From: Flavobacterium psychrophilum
Lineage (GTDB): Bacteria > Bacteroidota > Bacteroidia > Flavobacteriales > Flavobacteriaceae
Assembly: GCA_945860385.1 (NCBI GenBank)
Contig: CAMAQD010000024.1
Span: forward strand, 1 to 54,681
Length of the DNA stretch: 54,681 nt
Reading direction: 5' to 3'
A program made the position numbers and the translations under genes. Shown here one piece after another: positions 14,651 to 25,329 of this stretch; position 1 is the stretch's first letter; every line of letters begins with the position of its first letter. The notes under the pieces are model-generated. The model was not told the origin of the DNA and did not search any database. It saw only the letters and a list, made by a program, of their open reading frames with translations.

Positions 14651-17437
14651 ATGCCAATTGACTTTTCCACTTTAGATCCAAAGAAAAATATAATTATAAA
14701 AGGAGCACAAGTTCACAATTTAAAAAATGTGGATGTGGCAATTCCTAGAAACAAATTAGTGGTCATTACAGGACTGTCTGGTTCCGGAAAATCAAGTTTG
14801 GCTTTCGATACTTTATACGCCGAAGGGCAACGGCGCTATGTAGAAAGTCTATCTTCTTACGCTCGTCAGTTTTTGGGGAGATTAGACAAACCAAAAGTAG
14901 AATACATCAAGGGAATTGCACCAGCCATTGCTATTGAACAAAAAGTCAACACGACTAACGCCCGTTCAACTGTAGGAACTTCGACAGAAATTTATGATTA
15001 TATAAAATTATTGTTTGCCAGAGTTGGACGAACTTTTTCACCCATTTCGGGACAAGAGGTTAAAAAAAATACGGTTTCGGATGTTATTGCCGATGTAAAA
15101 AAAATTGGAATAGACAGCAAATGGTTGCTTCTCGCTCCTATTCATTTGGAACAAGGCAGAGCATTGGACGACAAATTAAAAGCCCTGCTTAATCAAGGAT
15201 TTTCCAGAATATTAGTTAACAATGAAACGGTTCGTCTTGATGAAATCGACAGTAAAACTTTACACAAAAAAGACATTCTTCTAATCATTGACAGAATTGT
15301 AGTCAAAGACGAAGAAGAATTTTACAATCGTCTTGCAGATGCTGTGCAAACTGCTTTTTACGAAGGCAAAGGCATTTGTCATTTGCAGGAATTAAATTCC
15401 GATAAACGTTTCTCTTACAGCAATAACTTTGAATTGGACGGTATCACTTTCTTGGAGCCGAATGTCCATTTGTTCAGTTTCAATAATCCATATGGTGCTT
15501 GTCCAGTTTGTGAAGGCTACGGAAACATCATCGGGATTGACGAAGAATTGGTTATCCCGAATACATCCCTATCCGTTTTTGAGAATGCCATTTATCCTTG
15601 GCGTGGTGAAAGTATGGGCTGGTTTCGCGACGAATTGGTAAACAACGCTTACAAGTTTGACTTTCCGATTCACAAACCGTTTTTTGAACTATCGGAAGCC
15701 CAGAAAGATTTGGTTTGGAAGGGAAACAATTATTTTCAAGGCTTGAATCGTTTCTTCAAGGAATTAGAAGAAAAAAATTATAAAATTCAAAATCGGGTAA
15801 TGCTTTCGCGTTATCGTGGCAAAACCAAATGCTATTCCTGTAAAGGAAAACGGCTGAGAATCGAAGCTTCTTATGTTAAAATAAATTCGAAAACTGTTTC
15901 GGATTTGGTCGACTTACCTATCAAACATTTGGTTACTTTTTTCAAAAACATCGATTTGGATGTTTACGAACAACAAATTGCCAAACGATTATTATTGGAA
16001 ATCAACAACCGATTATCGTTTTTGACCGAAGTTGGTTTGGATTATTTAACGTTAAATAGAAATTCGGCAACTCTTTCCGGTGGGGAATCGCAACGTATCA
16101 ATTTGGCAACTTCGCTCGGAAGTAGTTTAGTGGGTTCGATGTATATTTTGGACGAACCGAGTATTGGTTTACACCCAAAAGACACCGAACGTTTGATTAA
16201 AGTTTTACAATCTTTGCGTGATTTAGGCAACACCGTTATCGTGGTTGAACACGACGAAGACATTATGAAAGCCGCCGATATGATTATTGATATTGGCCCG
16301 GAAGCGGGAACTTTTGGTGGCGAATTGGTTGCTCAAGGAACTTTTGAAGAAATTCTAAAATCGACTTCATTAACAGCAAAATACCTTAACGGAGAACTGG
16401 AAATTAAAACTCCTCGTATTCGTAGAAAATGGAGTAATTATATTGAAATTCTAGGTGCTAGAGAAAACAATTTACAAAATATAGACGTCAAATTTCCTTT
16501 GGAATGTTTGACCGTGATTACCGGTGTTTCCGGAAGTGGAAAAAGTACTTTAGTTAAAAAAATCTTGTTTCCTGCAATGCAGAAAAAATTGGATGGCGTT
16601 GGCGAAAAAGCAGGACAGTTTACCGAAATGCGTGGCTATTATCACAAAATCCAACATATTGAATACGTGGATCAAAACCCAATTGGAAGAAGTTCCCGTT
16701 CGAATCCTGTCACCTATATCAAGGCTTACGACGATATTCGGGAAGTGTTTGCCAAAGAAAAACTGTCGAAAATCAGAGGTTATTTACCCAAACATTTTTC
16801 TTTTAACGTCGATGGTGGAAGATGCGAAACCTGCAAAGGCGAAGGAACCATCAATGTCGAAATGGTTTTTATGGCCGATGTACAATTGCATTGTGAAACA
16901 TGCAACGGCAAACGATTCAAGAAAGAAGTCCTCGAAGTAACATTCGACGGAAAGAACATTCACGATATTCTGACGATGACCGTTGATGATTCGATTGCTT
17001 TTTTTACTGCCAATAAACAAACCAAGATTATTCAAAAATTGCAACCGCTACAAGACGTTGGTTTGGGCTATGTGCAATTGGGACAATCCTCTTCTACCCT
17101 TTCAGGTGGTGAGGCGCAACGTATCAAACTGGCTTCGTTCTTGGTCAAAGGTGCCACAAAAGAAAAAGCGCTATTCGTTTTTGATGAACCAACAACTGGA
17201 TTGCATTTTCACGACATAAAGAAACTCTTGGCTTCGTTTGAGGCGCTGATTGATAAAGGACATTCGATTTTGGTAATTGAACACAATTTAGATTTGATAA
17301 AATGTGCTGACTGGATTATCGATTTAGGTCCCGAAGGTGGTGAAAACGGTGGACAATTGCTCGCCGAAGGAACTCCAGAGGAAATTATTAAAATCAAAAA
17401 ATCGGTTACGGCTAAGTATTTGAAGGAGAAGTTGTAA
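14651..17437 (+). CDS. UvrA paralogue, excinuclease ABC subunit A-like
   Basis: A 928-residue protein with the full UvrA layout: two ABC ATPase halves with Walker [10 protein letters not shown] (about 42-50) and GVSGSGKST (about 625-633), signatures LSGGESQRI and LSGGEAQRI, and two DEP Walker B motifs. The C-terminal zinc module (CETC...CETC, about 718-750) is intact. The first zinc module is reduced: only [10 protein letters not shown] remains and the partner CxxC is replaced by [10 protein letters not shown]. UvrA dimers recognise bulky DNA lesions for UvrB. A second UvrA at 30228 is closer to the canonical sequence, so this one may have a specialised or auxiliary role. Confidence 0.9.
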   Translation: MPIDFSTLDPKKNIIIKGAQVHNLKNVDVAIPRNKLVVITGLSGSGKSSLAFDTLYAEGQRRYVESLSSYARQFLGRLDKPKVEYIKGIAPAIAIEQKVNTTNARSTVGTSTEIYDYIKLLFARVGRTFSPISGQEVKKNTVSDVIADVKKIGIDSKWLLLAPIHLEQGRALDDKLKALLNQGFSRILVNNETVRLDEIDSKTLHKKDILLIIDRIVVKDEEEFYNRLADAVQTAFYEGKGICHLQELNSDKRFSYSNNFELDGITFLEPNVHLFSFNNPYGACPVCEGYGNIIGIDEELVIPNTSLSVFENAIYPWRGESMGWFRDELVNNAYKFDFPIHKPFFELSEAQKDLVWKGNNYFQGLNRFFKELEEKNYKIQNRVMLSRYRGKTKCYSCKGKRLRIEASYVKINSKTVSDLVDLPIKHLVTFFKNIDLDVYEQQIAKRLLLEINNRLSFLTEVGLDYLTLNRNSATLSGGESQRINLATSLGSSLVGSMYILDEPSIGLHPKDTERLIKVLQSLRDLGNTVIVVEHDEDIMKAADMIIDIGPEAGTFGGELVAQGTFEEILKSTSLTAKYLNGELEIKTPRIRRKWSNYIEILGARENNLQNIDVKFPLECLTVITGVSGSGKSTLVKKILFPAMQKKLDGVGEKAGQFTEMRGYYHKIQHIEYVDQNPIGRSSRSNPVTYIKAYDDIREVFAKEKLSKIRGYLPKHFSFNVDGGRCETCKGEGTINVEMVFMADVQLHCETCNGKRFKKEVLEVTFDGKNIHDILTMTVDDSIAFFTANKQTKIIQKLQPLQDVGLGYVQLGQSSSTLSGGEAQRIKLASFLVKGATKEKALFVFDEPTTGLHFHDIKKLLASFEALIDKGHSILVIEHNLDLIKCADWIIDLGPEGGENGGQLLAEGTPEEIIKIKKSVTAKYLKEKL

Positions 17438-17477
17438 TTCAGCTATTCGAAGAGCGAATTGAATTTTCTTAAAACAT

Positions 17478-17511
17478 AAAAAGCCCAGAAATCTTAATTT
17501 CTGGGCTTTTT
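17478..17511. terminator. Bidirectional intrinsic terminator
   Basis: AAGCCCAGAAAT (17481-17492) pairs perfectly with ATTTCTGGGCTT (17497-17508), flanked by A and T runs, between the converging uvrA paralogue and S9 peptidase genes. Confidence 0.88.
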
Positions 17512-17530
17512 AAATTCAATCTTCTATGAA

Positions 17531-19939
17531 TTAATTTTTTAAATATTTCTCCAAGAACTGATCTTGCTCCCAAAGCAAATGCAAAATATTCTCTTTTGCC
17601 ACGTAACTATGAGCTTCTTTGGGTAATATTACCATTCTGGCTGGCGCTCCTAATCCTTTTAAAGCTTGAAAATAACGTTCTGTTTGCAATGTGAAAGTTC
17701 CGGGATTGTTATCGGCTTCACCGTGAACTAGTAGCATTGGTGTTTTCATTTTATCAGCATTCATAAATGGCGACATCGTGTTATACACTTCGGGAACCTC
17801 CCAATAATTACGCTGTTCGCTTTGAAAACCAAAAGGGGTCAAGGTTCTGTTGTAAGCTCCGCTTCGGGCAATTCCACAAGCAAAAAGATTGGAATGTGTC
17901 AACAAATTGGCAGTCATAAAAGCACCATAAGAATGACCTCCAACAGCTACTTTTTTCTTGTTGATGTAACCCAAAGCATCCACGGCATTTATTGCTGCTT
18001 CAGCATTGTCGACTAATTGTGTGATGAAATTGTCGTTAGGCTCGGTATTTCCTTCCCCAATAATTGGAAACGAGGCATCGTCAAGAACCACATAGCCTTT
18101 GGTTACCCAATAAACGAACGAACCATAATAAGGAAATGTAAATTCGTTTGGGTTTTGACTGCTTTGACCCGCACTGCTTTTATCTTTGAATTCAGCTGGA
18201 TAAGCCCAAATCAACAGCGGTAATTTTTCTTTTTTGACCTTGTCATATCCTGCCGGCAAGTACAAAGTTCCGGACAATTCCACGCCGTCTTTTCGTTTGT
18301 ATTTAATGACTTCTTTGCTCACATTTTTGATACTTTCAAATGGATTCTGGAACGCAGTGATAGGTGTAAGTTTGTTTTTTTGTTTGATATTTCTAAAATA
18401 ATAATTTGGATATTCGCTTTTAGACTGAATCTGAACTAAAACAATTCCTTTTTTGAAATCTTCAATTTCCAATAAATCTTCTTTTTTGTCTTTATAAAGT
18501 GAAGTATAAAGTCGGTTTGATTTTAGTGTTTTCAAATTAAATTCATCAATAAATGGAAATTGCCCATCTTTCGTATACCCTTCTCCAATGCGGTAGGCAT
18601 TGTCGTTTTCAATAGCTAAAACATATTTATTATATTGGTTTTTCTTGGTTTCAAAATTACCGGGATTTGAATAAATATCTTGTGAATTCCGGTCCGTAAT
18701 GACTTTTGGTTTTTGAGTCAAATCAGATGGATTTATCAAGTAGGTTTTTGTATTTCGAGTGTCATACCATTCGTCAGAAACAATGGCAACTTGATCATTC
18801 CCCCAGATTATATCGCTAAAACGTTGAGGGGTTTTTACCAATGATGTCGGTTGCCCGTTAAAAGGCGCTTCCCAAAGAAATACTTCATCTCTAAATTCTA
18901 CTTTATTGGCTTGATCTCCTTCGTCTAATGCCACAACATACGACAAAGTAGCTGGTTTATCATTCCGCCAAGCCATTTCGCGTTTTCCTTTGCGAACAGC
19001 CATAAAACCTTTTGGCATAATTTCATTCAAAGGCACTTCATTTACGGTTTTTATTTCAGCACCATTTTTGTCATAGACAACTGTTTTCATTGGAAATCGA
19101 CTCAATGGAACGATGTACGAAAATGGTTTTTGAATCGTGGTTAACATCATATAATTACCATCTGGGGAGATTCTTTCTCCCACATACATAGCAGCATTCT
19201 TAAATAAAGTTGAAGGTCCGTTTATGTTTACTTTATACAATTCAGAAGTACTAATATTCTCAAAATTAATTTCATCATTTTTGTTTTTCAACATATCTGG
19301 ATACGTTCTGTTTTGCGATTTTGCACCGTCAGCATTTGAAATAATTGGTCCTTTAGGTAAATCTTTTTTAGCATCTAATAATGCTGCTCTATTTTTTGGC
19401 AACATTTTTACCAAAATGGTTTCGTTGTCATTGAACCAACTGAATGGATTACCCAAATTTGCATTGACGGTTGCTTCGGTAAGATTATTTGCTTTTGCAG
19501 AAGCCACATCCAAAACCCAAAGTTCGACACCTGTTGCAATCGTATTTGAAAATAAAATTTTCTTGTCATTAGGCGACCACATTACATTACTTATTTGAGG
19601 ATTTGTTGGTAAACCGCTAACCTGAATTTCGTTTTTGTCTGATATTTTGCGCAATTTGAGGTTGATAATGTAGGTAACCGTACTCGAGATATTGGTTATG
19701 GGATTTATTCTTAAACCGCCCAATCTCATTTCTTCCTGGTTCAAATCGTCTAATGTTTTATAGGTATTTCTGTAAGACAGCAGCATGTACTCTTTTTTAG
19801 TATCCATCGAAACCGAAGGTGCTCTTTGATAATCAACCAAGTCTAAAATAGTTTTGGAGGGTTTTTGATAGCCAAGATTTTCCTGGGCTAGGACAGATAA
19901 ACCTATACCTAGAAACAATATTGTAATTTTTAATTTCAT
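17531..19939 (-). CDS. Exported S9 family (prolyl oligopeptidase-like) serine peptidase
   Basis: An 802-residue protein with signal peptide MKLKITILFLGIGLSVLAQ. The N-terminal two-thirds is a WD-like beta-propeller (for example SNVMWSPNDKKILFSNT and RISPDGNYMMLTT). The C-terminal alpha/beta hydrolase domain has the nucleophile in GGHSYGAFM (about 665-673), the acid in LVHGEADNNP (about 745) and the histidine in KEAHSY (about 780). It probably trims peptides in the periplasm in an amino-acid-using lifestyle. It is monocistronic, with a good promoter on the minus strand. Confidence 0.92.
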   Translation of the reverse strand: MKLKITILFLGIGLSVLAQENLGYQKPSKTILDLVDYQRAPSVSMDTKKEYMLLSYRNTYKTLDDLNQEEMRLGGLRINPITNISSTVTYIINLKLRKISDKNEIQVSGLPTNPQISNVMWSPNDKKILFSNTIATGVELWVLDVASAKANNLTEATVNANLGNPFSWFNDNETILVKMLPKNRAALLDAKKDLPKGPIISNADGAKSQNRTYPDMLKNKNDEINFENISTSELYKVNINGPSTLFKNAAMYVGERISPDGNYMMLTTIQKPFSYIVPLSRFPMKTVVYDKNGAEIKTVNEVPLNEIMPKGFMAVRKGKREMAWRNDKPATLSYVVALDEGDQANKVEFRDEVFLWEAPFNGQPTSLVKTPQRFSDIIWGNDQVAIVSDEWYDTRNTKTYLINPSDLTQKPKVITDRNSQDIYSNPGNFETKKNQYNKYVLAIENDNAYRIGEGYTKDGQFPFIDEFNLKTLKSNRLYTSLYKDKKEDLLEIEDFKKGIVLVQIQSKSEYPNYYFRNIKQKNKLTPITAFQNPFESIKNVSKEVIKYKRKDGVELSGTLYLPAGYDKVKKEKLPLLIWAYPAEFKDKSSAGQSSQNPNEFTFPYYGSFVYWVTKGYVVLDDASFPIIGEGNTEPNDNFITQLVDNAEAAINAVDALGYINKKKVAVGGHSYGAFMTANLLTHSNLFACGIARSGAYNRTLTPFGFQSEQRNYWEVPEVYNTMSPFMNADKMKTPMLLVHGEADNNPGTFTLQTERYFQALKGLGAPARMVILPKEAHSYVAKENILHLLWEQDQFLEKYLKN

Positions 19940-19986
19940 AGAGGAATTATTTTGGATTAATATAAAGTATGACTTCTGTGATTAGT

Positions 19987-20015
19987 CAAAAATAAACGAA
20001 TTTTGTTACATTCAA
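19987..20015 (-). promoter_or_regulatory. Promoter TTG-N18-TATTTTTG for the S9 peptidase
   Basis: On the minus strand TTG (plus 20013-20015) is separated by 18 bp from TATTTTTG (plus 19987-19994). This is one of the few boxes in the window with both the -33 and -7 elements in register. Confidence 0.65.
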
Positions 20016-20046
20016 ATTTTTTGTTTTTAAATTCTATTTACCGTGT

Positions 20047-20120
20047 TTGATGGGAGTGAAATTCTATTCTTTTCTTAGGATTCATTTAAAATAAGAAAAA
20101 TACAGTTGGAACATTAAACT
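20047..20120 (+). repeat. Possible degenerate copy D of the dispersed structured element
   Basis: GATGGGAGTGAAATTCT followed by TTTTCTT, a spacer, AATAAGAAAAA and TACAGTTGGAAC keeps the order of words seen in copies A-C (GATGGAA, ATCCTTTT, AAAAGAT, ACAGC-GGAA). It is upstream of and co-oriented with tamB. The similarity is weak and may be chance in AT-rich DNA. Confidence 0.25.
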
Positions 20121-20238
20121 TTACAATAAATAAATGTAATTATGTAAAATATTGAGTGGCAATTTTTACAATTTTGTAGGTTGTTAAGACTGCCGATTCT
20201 TTTAACGCTAATTGAATCTAAAAGTGTTTTATTTGCGT

Positions 20239-23200
20239 ATGAATACAAAACTAATTCATTTTCTAAAAAAAACACTCCGAGTGCTCCTTTGGTGCGTACT
20301 TTCGATAGTTGTGTTACTACTGCTTCTTACCATTTTAATCCAAGTTCCATCCGTTCAAAATTTTGCAAAAGACAAAGCCGTTACTTATTTGCAAAATAAA
20401 ATCAAAACTAAAGTTTCGATTGATAGAATTGCCATTCATTTTCCAAAAGAAATTATTTTGGAAGGATTTTATTTTGAAGACCAAGAAAAAGACACTTTAC
20501 TAAGTGGCCAACGATTGGAAGCTGACATAAATTTGTTTGAACTTCCGGATAGTCAACTCGAAATCAATTCTATTTCTTTACAAAATGCCTACGCCAATGT
20601 TTCCAGAAACAAGGATGGTAATTATAATTTTGATTATATCGTCAAGGCTTTTGAATCAAAAACACCTTCTAACCCAAACAGCAAACCATTTAAAATATCG
20701 GTAGAAAATGTAAATCTCCACAATGTCAATTTTAATTTCAAAGATGATTTTTCCAGAAATGACATTCGTATAAAACTCGCCCACTTTGATACCAAATTCA
20801 AGAAATTCGATTTGGACAAAATGGATTTCGACGTTCCGAATATTGATTTAAAAGGTTTAAAACTAGTTTTGAATCAGGATATTGTCGAGAAGATTGCTGA
20901 AGTATCCATAAATACATTGGATACGATTTCGAAAAGAAAAGATTTCAAACTAAAATTAGACAAAATCAGTTTATCGAAAATTGATGTTTCTTACGATAAC
21001 AAAGATTCCAGATTGGGTTCGGGAATTTATATAGGCAATTTGGAATTATCCGTCAACGAAATTGATTTGAATAAACAGTTGCTGGATTTCGACACTTTCG
21101 AACTAAAAAATCTGAAGGGAAATTTGCGTTTGGGTACGAAAGACAAGCAAATTGTCACTCCCAATTTAGACACGACAGCCATAGCCCAAAATGGTTGGAA
21201 AGTAAAATTGAATACTGTTGATTTGCAAAATATCGCTTTCAAATATGACGATATGCAATCCAAACCCATCCCAAAAGGAATTGATTACAGTCATATTGAT
21301 TTGAACAAATTCAACGCCAAAGCAGAAAAACTGTACTACAGAAATGATACTACTACTGGAACTATAAAATCATTAATAGGAATTGAAAAAAGTGGTTTAC
21401 AAATTCAAGCTTTAAAAACAGACTTTTTTTATGGTCCAAAAAAGGCGCTTTTGAATAATTTATATTTGAAAACGCCGCAAACGCTGCTACAAAACAGCAT
21501 TAAAATTGGTTATCCATCCATTGCGTCTTTAAAAAATAATCCCGAAAACCTTGGTTTGAACCTGAATTTGATTCAGTCAAAAGTAGGATTCAAAGATATT
21601 TTACTATTTGTTCCTTTTTTGCAAAAAGACAATCCGTTTAAAAGCAATCCAAATGCGATTGTATATTTGAATGCACGTTTGAACGGAAAATTGAAAGACC
21701 TGAAAATTCCATTACTTGAAATGAGTGGTATTGGAAACACCAGAATTTCCGCTTCTGGCAGAATTATAGGCTGGCCTGATGCACAAAAAGCATATTATGA
21801 TTTGGACATAAAGAAATTATCGAGTACATCCAAAGATGTTCTTTCTTTTGCGCCTGCAGGATCCGTTCCCAATACTATTCAATTGCCTTCGCAGTTTAAT
21901 ATCCAAGGTAAATTTAAAGGCTCGATGCAGAATTTCAAGACCAATTTGGCTTTAAACAGCAGTTTTGGAAATGCCAAAATCGATGGTTTGTATGACCAAC
22001 GCATTAAAAATCAGGAGAAATACGATGCGACCGTTTCCTTGCTCGATTTTGATTTAGGCCGCTTCATAAAAAATGATTCTTTAGGAAAAGTCACGTTTAA
22101 GGCGAAAGTAAAAGGCAAAGGATTAGACCCAAAAACGGCTCAAGCAGAACTAGATGGAATTATTCAAAAAGCAGTTTACAATAAATATACGTATCGTGAT
22201 TTAGCCTTAAAAGGAAATATAAAAAACGGATTATTTGATGTGAAATCAGGTATGAAAGACCAAAATTTGACGTTTAATCTGGCAGCCAACGGAAATGCAA
22301 AAGACAAATATCCTTCGATACAATTAAAATTAAATCTGGATATTGCCGATCTACAAAAACTGAATCTTCACGCGGGCCCGATGAAATTACGCGGAAATAT
22401 TGATGCCGATATTGCCAACAGCAATCCCGATTTTTTAAACGGGGAAATTTCCCTATCCAACTTTCAAATTTTACAGGAAGGCGAAGTTGCCGTGCTGGAT
22501 TCGATTAAAATTGTGGCTTTCGCCGACAATCAAAAAAATAACATCAAAATAAGTTCTCAATTTCTGAAAGCCGAAGTTGATGGAAAATACAAACTGACCA
22601 CTTTGGGAACAGCTATAAAAAAATCATTATCAAAATATATTGATTTGGGCAATTCAAAAACCAATGTAGCCTCCGGAGAACAACGATTGAATTTTAAGCT
22701 GTTTGTGGACAATGATCCGACTCTTTTTAAAATCTTCCCAAAATTAACAGGCTTAGAGCCAATTAATATCTCCGGAAAATACAATAATGTAACAGATTCT
22801 TTGGAAGTAAAGGGAACGATTCCAAGAATTGTTTATAACAACAACACGATTGCCGATGGAAAAATAAATATGGAAGCCAAAGGAAATACATTGGAATACC
22901 AGTTTTCTGTCGCAACCATAGAAAGCGGAGAAATTAAATTTCCACGTACCAGTTTATCCGGAAAAGTGGAAAACAATTTGCTTGCCTATGCTCTTGAAAC
23001 AAAAGATACAAAAGATAAGCAACAATATTTTATTGCAGGCGAATTGCTTCATAATGATTCCAAAAACATCCTGAAAATTGACGCTGCGAATTTTGTGCTC
23101 AATTATGACAAGTGGAATATCAATGCTAAAAATTCGATTGAATTTGGCGATAAAAGACTTTACATCAACCAATTTTATTTAGATAATTCCGGAAATGAAT

Positions 23201-25329
23201 TGAAAATCCAGTCGCAAGGAAATCAAAACAATGCACCTCTGAAAATTGATTTTGTCAATTTCAAGCTAGAGACGATTTTGACTGTGATCAAAAAAGATAA
23301 ATTGCTGATGCAAGGTTTGATAAACGGTTCGGCTTTGGTGGATAATGTGATGACAAAACCAACTTTTACCTCGGATGTAAAAATAGATGATTTTGCATTT
23401 AAAGGTGAAGCTGTTGGCGATATTGCCCTAAAAGTAGACAACAAAACCAGTAATTTATTAGCTGCAAATGTTATGCTTAGCGGAGAAGGAAATGACGTAA
23501 ATGGCATTGGAACCTATAAAATTAATGACGGAACTTTTGACCTTAATTTAGATATGAACATTTTAAATGTCAAAAGCATCCAAGGTTTTAGTGTGGGACA
23601 TATTGATGAAGGAACAGGCTATTTGTCGGGAAATTTTAAAATCACTGGAACTACCGATGCACCAAAAATAAATGGCGAATTAAATTTAAATGATACTGGT
23701 TTCAGAATCACAAAAATCAACTCGAATTTTAAAACCTCTGGTGAGAAAATAAGATTTCAGAATGAAGTAATTGCGTTTGACAACTTCACTTTTTACGATG
23801 AAAATGACAATGAAATGACTGTAAACGGTACGATTCATTCTGCCGATTTCAGAAATTATGACTTTGGCTTGACCGTTGTTGCCAATGGTTTTAGAGCCAT
23901 ACATTCTAAAGCTGCCGAAAATGATTTGTTTTATGGCGATTTATTTTTGGATACAAAATTGAAAATAAATGGAACGCTAGACAATCCAATTATTGGTGGA
24001 AACGTCAAAATAATTAAAGGCACCAAATTTTCGGTTGTATTGCCTCAATCCGACCCTTCCATTGCCGACAGGGAAGGAATTGTTGAGTTTGTGGACGAGG
24101 ATAATTTGTATTTGAAACAAACAGTTTCTTTGGAGAAAAAATTCAATCAATCCGCTTTAATTGGGATGGATGTGAGTGTTGATATTTCGATTGAAAAAGA
24201 GGCAGAACTTACTTTGGTCATCGACGAAGGAAATGGAGATTACCTGAATCTAAAAGGAGAAGCCGAACTTACGGGAGGCATTGATCTTTCAGGAAAAACG
24301 ACTTTAACGGGTAAATATGAATTTACTGAAGGTGCTTATGAGATGAATTTCAATATGATTCGCCGAAAATTTGATATTCAAAAAGGAAGTAATATTGTCT
24401 GGAATGGCGAGCCAACTATGGCCAATTTAAATATTACAGCAATTTATACCGTAGAAACAGCGCCAATCAACTTGCTTGGAAACCAATTGGGAGCCGTAAG
24501 TCCAACAGTAAAAAACACCTACAAACAGAAAATTCCGTTTCAAACCATCTTGAAAATGGATGGCGAATTGTTGAAACCTGAGATCAAATTCGACATTATT
24601 CTTCCTGATGGAAATTATGGAGTTTCATCGGATATTGTGACGGCTTCTCAGGCAAAATTGGAACAGTTGAGACAAGAACCGGCAGAATTAAACAAACAGG
24701 TTTTTGCCCTTTTATTGTTGAATCGTTTTATTGGCGAAAATCCTTTTGCCAGTGAAAGCGGCGGAACTAGTGTAGAATCTTTGGCCAGACAGAGTGTGAG
24801 CAAAATACTTTCGCAACAATTGAATGATCTTGCTGGGGATTTAATCTCTGGAATTCAGTTGGAATTTGATTTGGAATCGACAGAAGATTATACTTCCGGA
24901 ACGATGCAAAACAGAACCGATTTAAATGTTGGAATTTCAAAAAAACTGTTTGATGATAGAATCAAAATAACGATAGGAAGTAGTTTTGGAGTCGAAGGTC
25001 AAGAACGTGCCAACGAAGATGCTACTAATTTTGCTGGTGACGTTGCGCTGGATTATCAACTTACAAAAGACGGGCGTTATATGGTTCGCGCTTATCGAAA
25101 AAATGAATATCAAGTTGCTATTGCTGGTCAGGTTGTTGAAACTGGGCTTGCCTTTGTGGTTACAATGAGTTACAATAAATTTCGAGAGCTTTTTCACCAA
25201 AGCCACGAAGACAAAGCAATGAAGGAAAAAGAAAAGATTCGTAAGGAAAAAGCGAAACTCAAAGCGGAAAAAGAAAAGCAAGAAAAACTGGAGAAAAAAT
25301 TAAAGGAGAAAAATGAGCGAAAAAATTAG
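20239..25329 (+). CDS. tamB: Translocation/assembly module protein TamB
   Basis: A 1696-residue protein. An N-terminal membrane anchor (LRVLLWCVLSIVVLLLLLTILI, about 13-34) is followed by QNFAKDKAVTYLQNKIKTKVSIDRIAI, an AsmA/TamB-type start. A very long, repetitive beta-strand domain runs to the C-terminal TamB (DUF490) domain with GKTTLTGKYEFTEGAYEMNF (about 1364-1383), and the protein ends in a lysine/glutamate-rich tail (about 1655-1696). TamB-like proteins bridge the periplasm and move phospholipids and/or assist outer-membrane proteins with a BamA-like partner. The partner gene tamL overlaps its 3' end. I start at ATG 20239 and not the TTG 27 bp earlier, because the downstream Met precedes the membrane anchor. 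Confidence 0.92.
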   Translation: MNTKLIHFLKKTLRVLLWCVLSIVVLLLLLTILIQVPSVQNFAKDKAVTYLQNKIKTKVSIDRIAIHFPKEIILEGFYFEDQEKDTLLSGQRLEADINLFELPDSQLEINSISLQNAYANVSRNKDGNYNFDYIVKAFESKTPSNPNSKPFKISVENVNLHNVNFNFKDDFSRNDIRIKLAHFDTKFKKFDLDKMDFDVPNIDLKGLKLVLNQDIVEKIAEVSINTLDTISKRKDFKLKLDKISLSKIDVSYDNKDSRLGSGIYIGNLELSVNEIDLNKQLLDFDTFELKNLKGNLRLGTKDKQIVTPNLDTTAIAQNGWKVKLNTVDLQNIAFKYDDMQSKPIPKGIDYSHIDLNKFNAKAEKLYYRNDTTTGTIKSLIGIEKSGLQIQALKTDFFYGPKKALLNNLYLKTPQTLLQNSIKIGYPSIASLKNNPENLGLNLNLIQSKVGFKDILLFVPFLQKDNPFKSNPNAIVYLNARLNGKLKDLKIPLLEMSGIGNTRISASGRIIGWPDAQKAYYDLDIKKLSSTSKDVLSFAPAGSVPNTIQLPSQFNIQGKFKGSMQNFKTNLALNSSFGNAKIDGLYDQRIKNQEKYDATVSLLDFDLGRFIKNDSLGKVTFKAKVKGKGLDPKTAQAELDGIIQKAVYNKYTYRDLALKGNIKNGLFDVKSGMKDQNLTFNLAANGNAKDKYPSIQLKLNLDIADLQKLNLHAGPMKLRGNIDADIANSNPDFLNGEISLSNFQILQEGEVAVLDSIKIVAFADNQKNNIKISSQFLKAEVDGKYKLTTLGTAIKKSLSKYIDLGNSKTNVASGEQRLNFKLFVDNDPTLFKIFPKLTGLEPINISGKYNNVTDSLEVKGTIPRIVYNNNTIADGKINMEAKGNTLEYQFSVATIESGEIKFPRTSLSGKVENNLLAYALETKDTKDKQQYFIAGELLHNDSKNILKIDAANFVLNYDKWNINAKNSIEFGDKRLYINQFYLDNSGNELKIQSQGNQNNAPLKIDFVNFKLETILTVIKKDKLLMQGLINGSALVDNVMTKPTFTSDVKIDDFAFKGEAVGDIALKVDNKTSNLLAANVMLSGEGNDVNGIGTYKINDGTFDLNLDMNILNVKSIQGFSVGHIDEGTGYLSGNFKITGTTDAPKINGELNLNDTGFRITKINSNFKTSGEKIRFQNEVIAFDNFTFYDENDNEMTVNGTIHSADFRNYDFGLTVVANGFRAIHSKAAENDLFYGDLFLDTKLKINGTLDNPIIGGNVKIIKGTKFSVVLPQSDPSIADREGIVEFVDEDNLYLKQTVSLEKKFNQSALIGMDVSVDISIEKEAELTLVIDEGNGDYLNLKGEAELTGGIDLSGKTTLTGKYEFTEGAYEMNFNMIRRKFDIQKGSNIVWNGEPTMANLNITAIYTVETAPINLLGNQLGAVSPTVKNTYKQKIPFQTILKMDGELLKPEIKFDIILPDGNYGVSSDIVTASQAKLEQLRQEPAELNKQVFALLLLNRFIGENPFASESGGTSVESLARQSVSKILSQQLNDLAGDLISGIQLEFDLESTEDYTSGTMQNRTDLNVGISKKLFDDRIKITIGSSFGVEGQERANEDATNFAGDVALDYQLTKDGRYMVRAYRKNEYQVAIAGQVVETGLAFVVTMSYNKFRELFHQSHEDKAMKEKEKIRKEKAKLKAEKEKQEKLEKKLKEKNERKN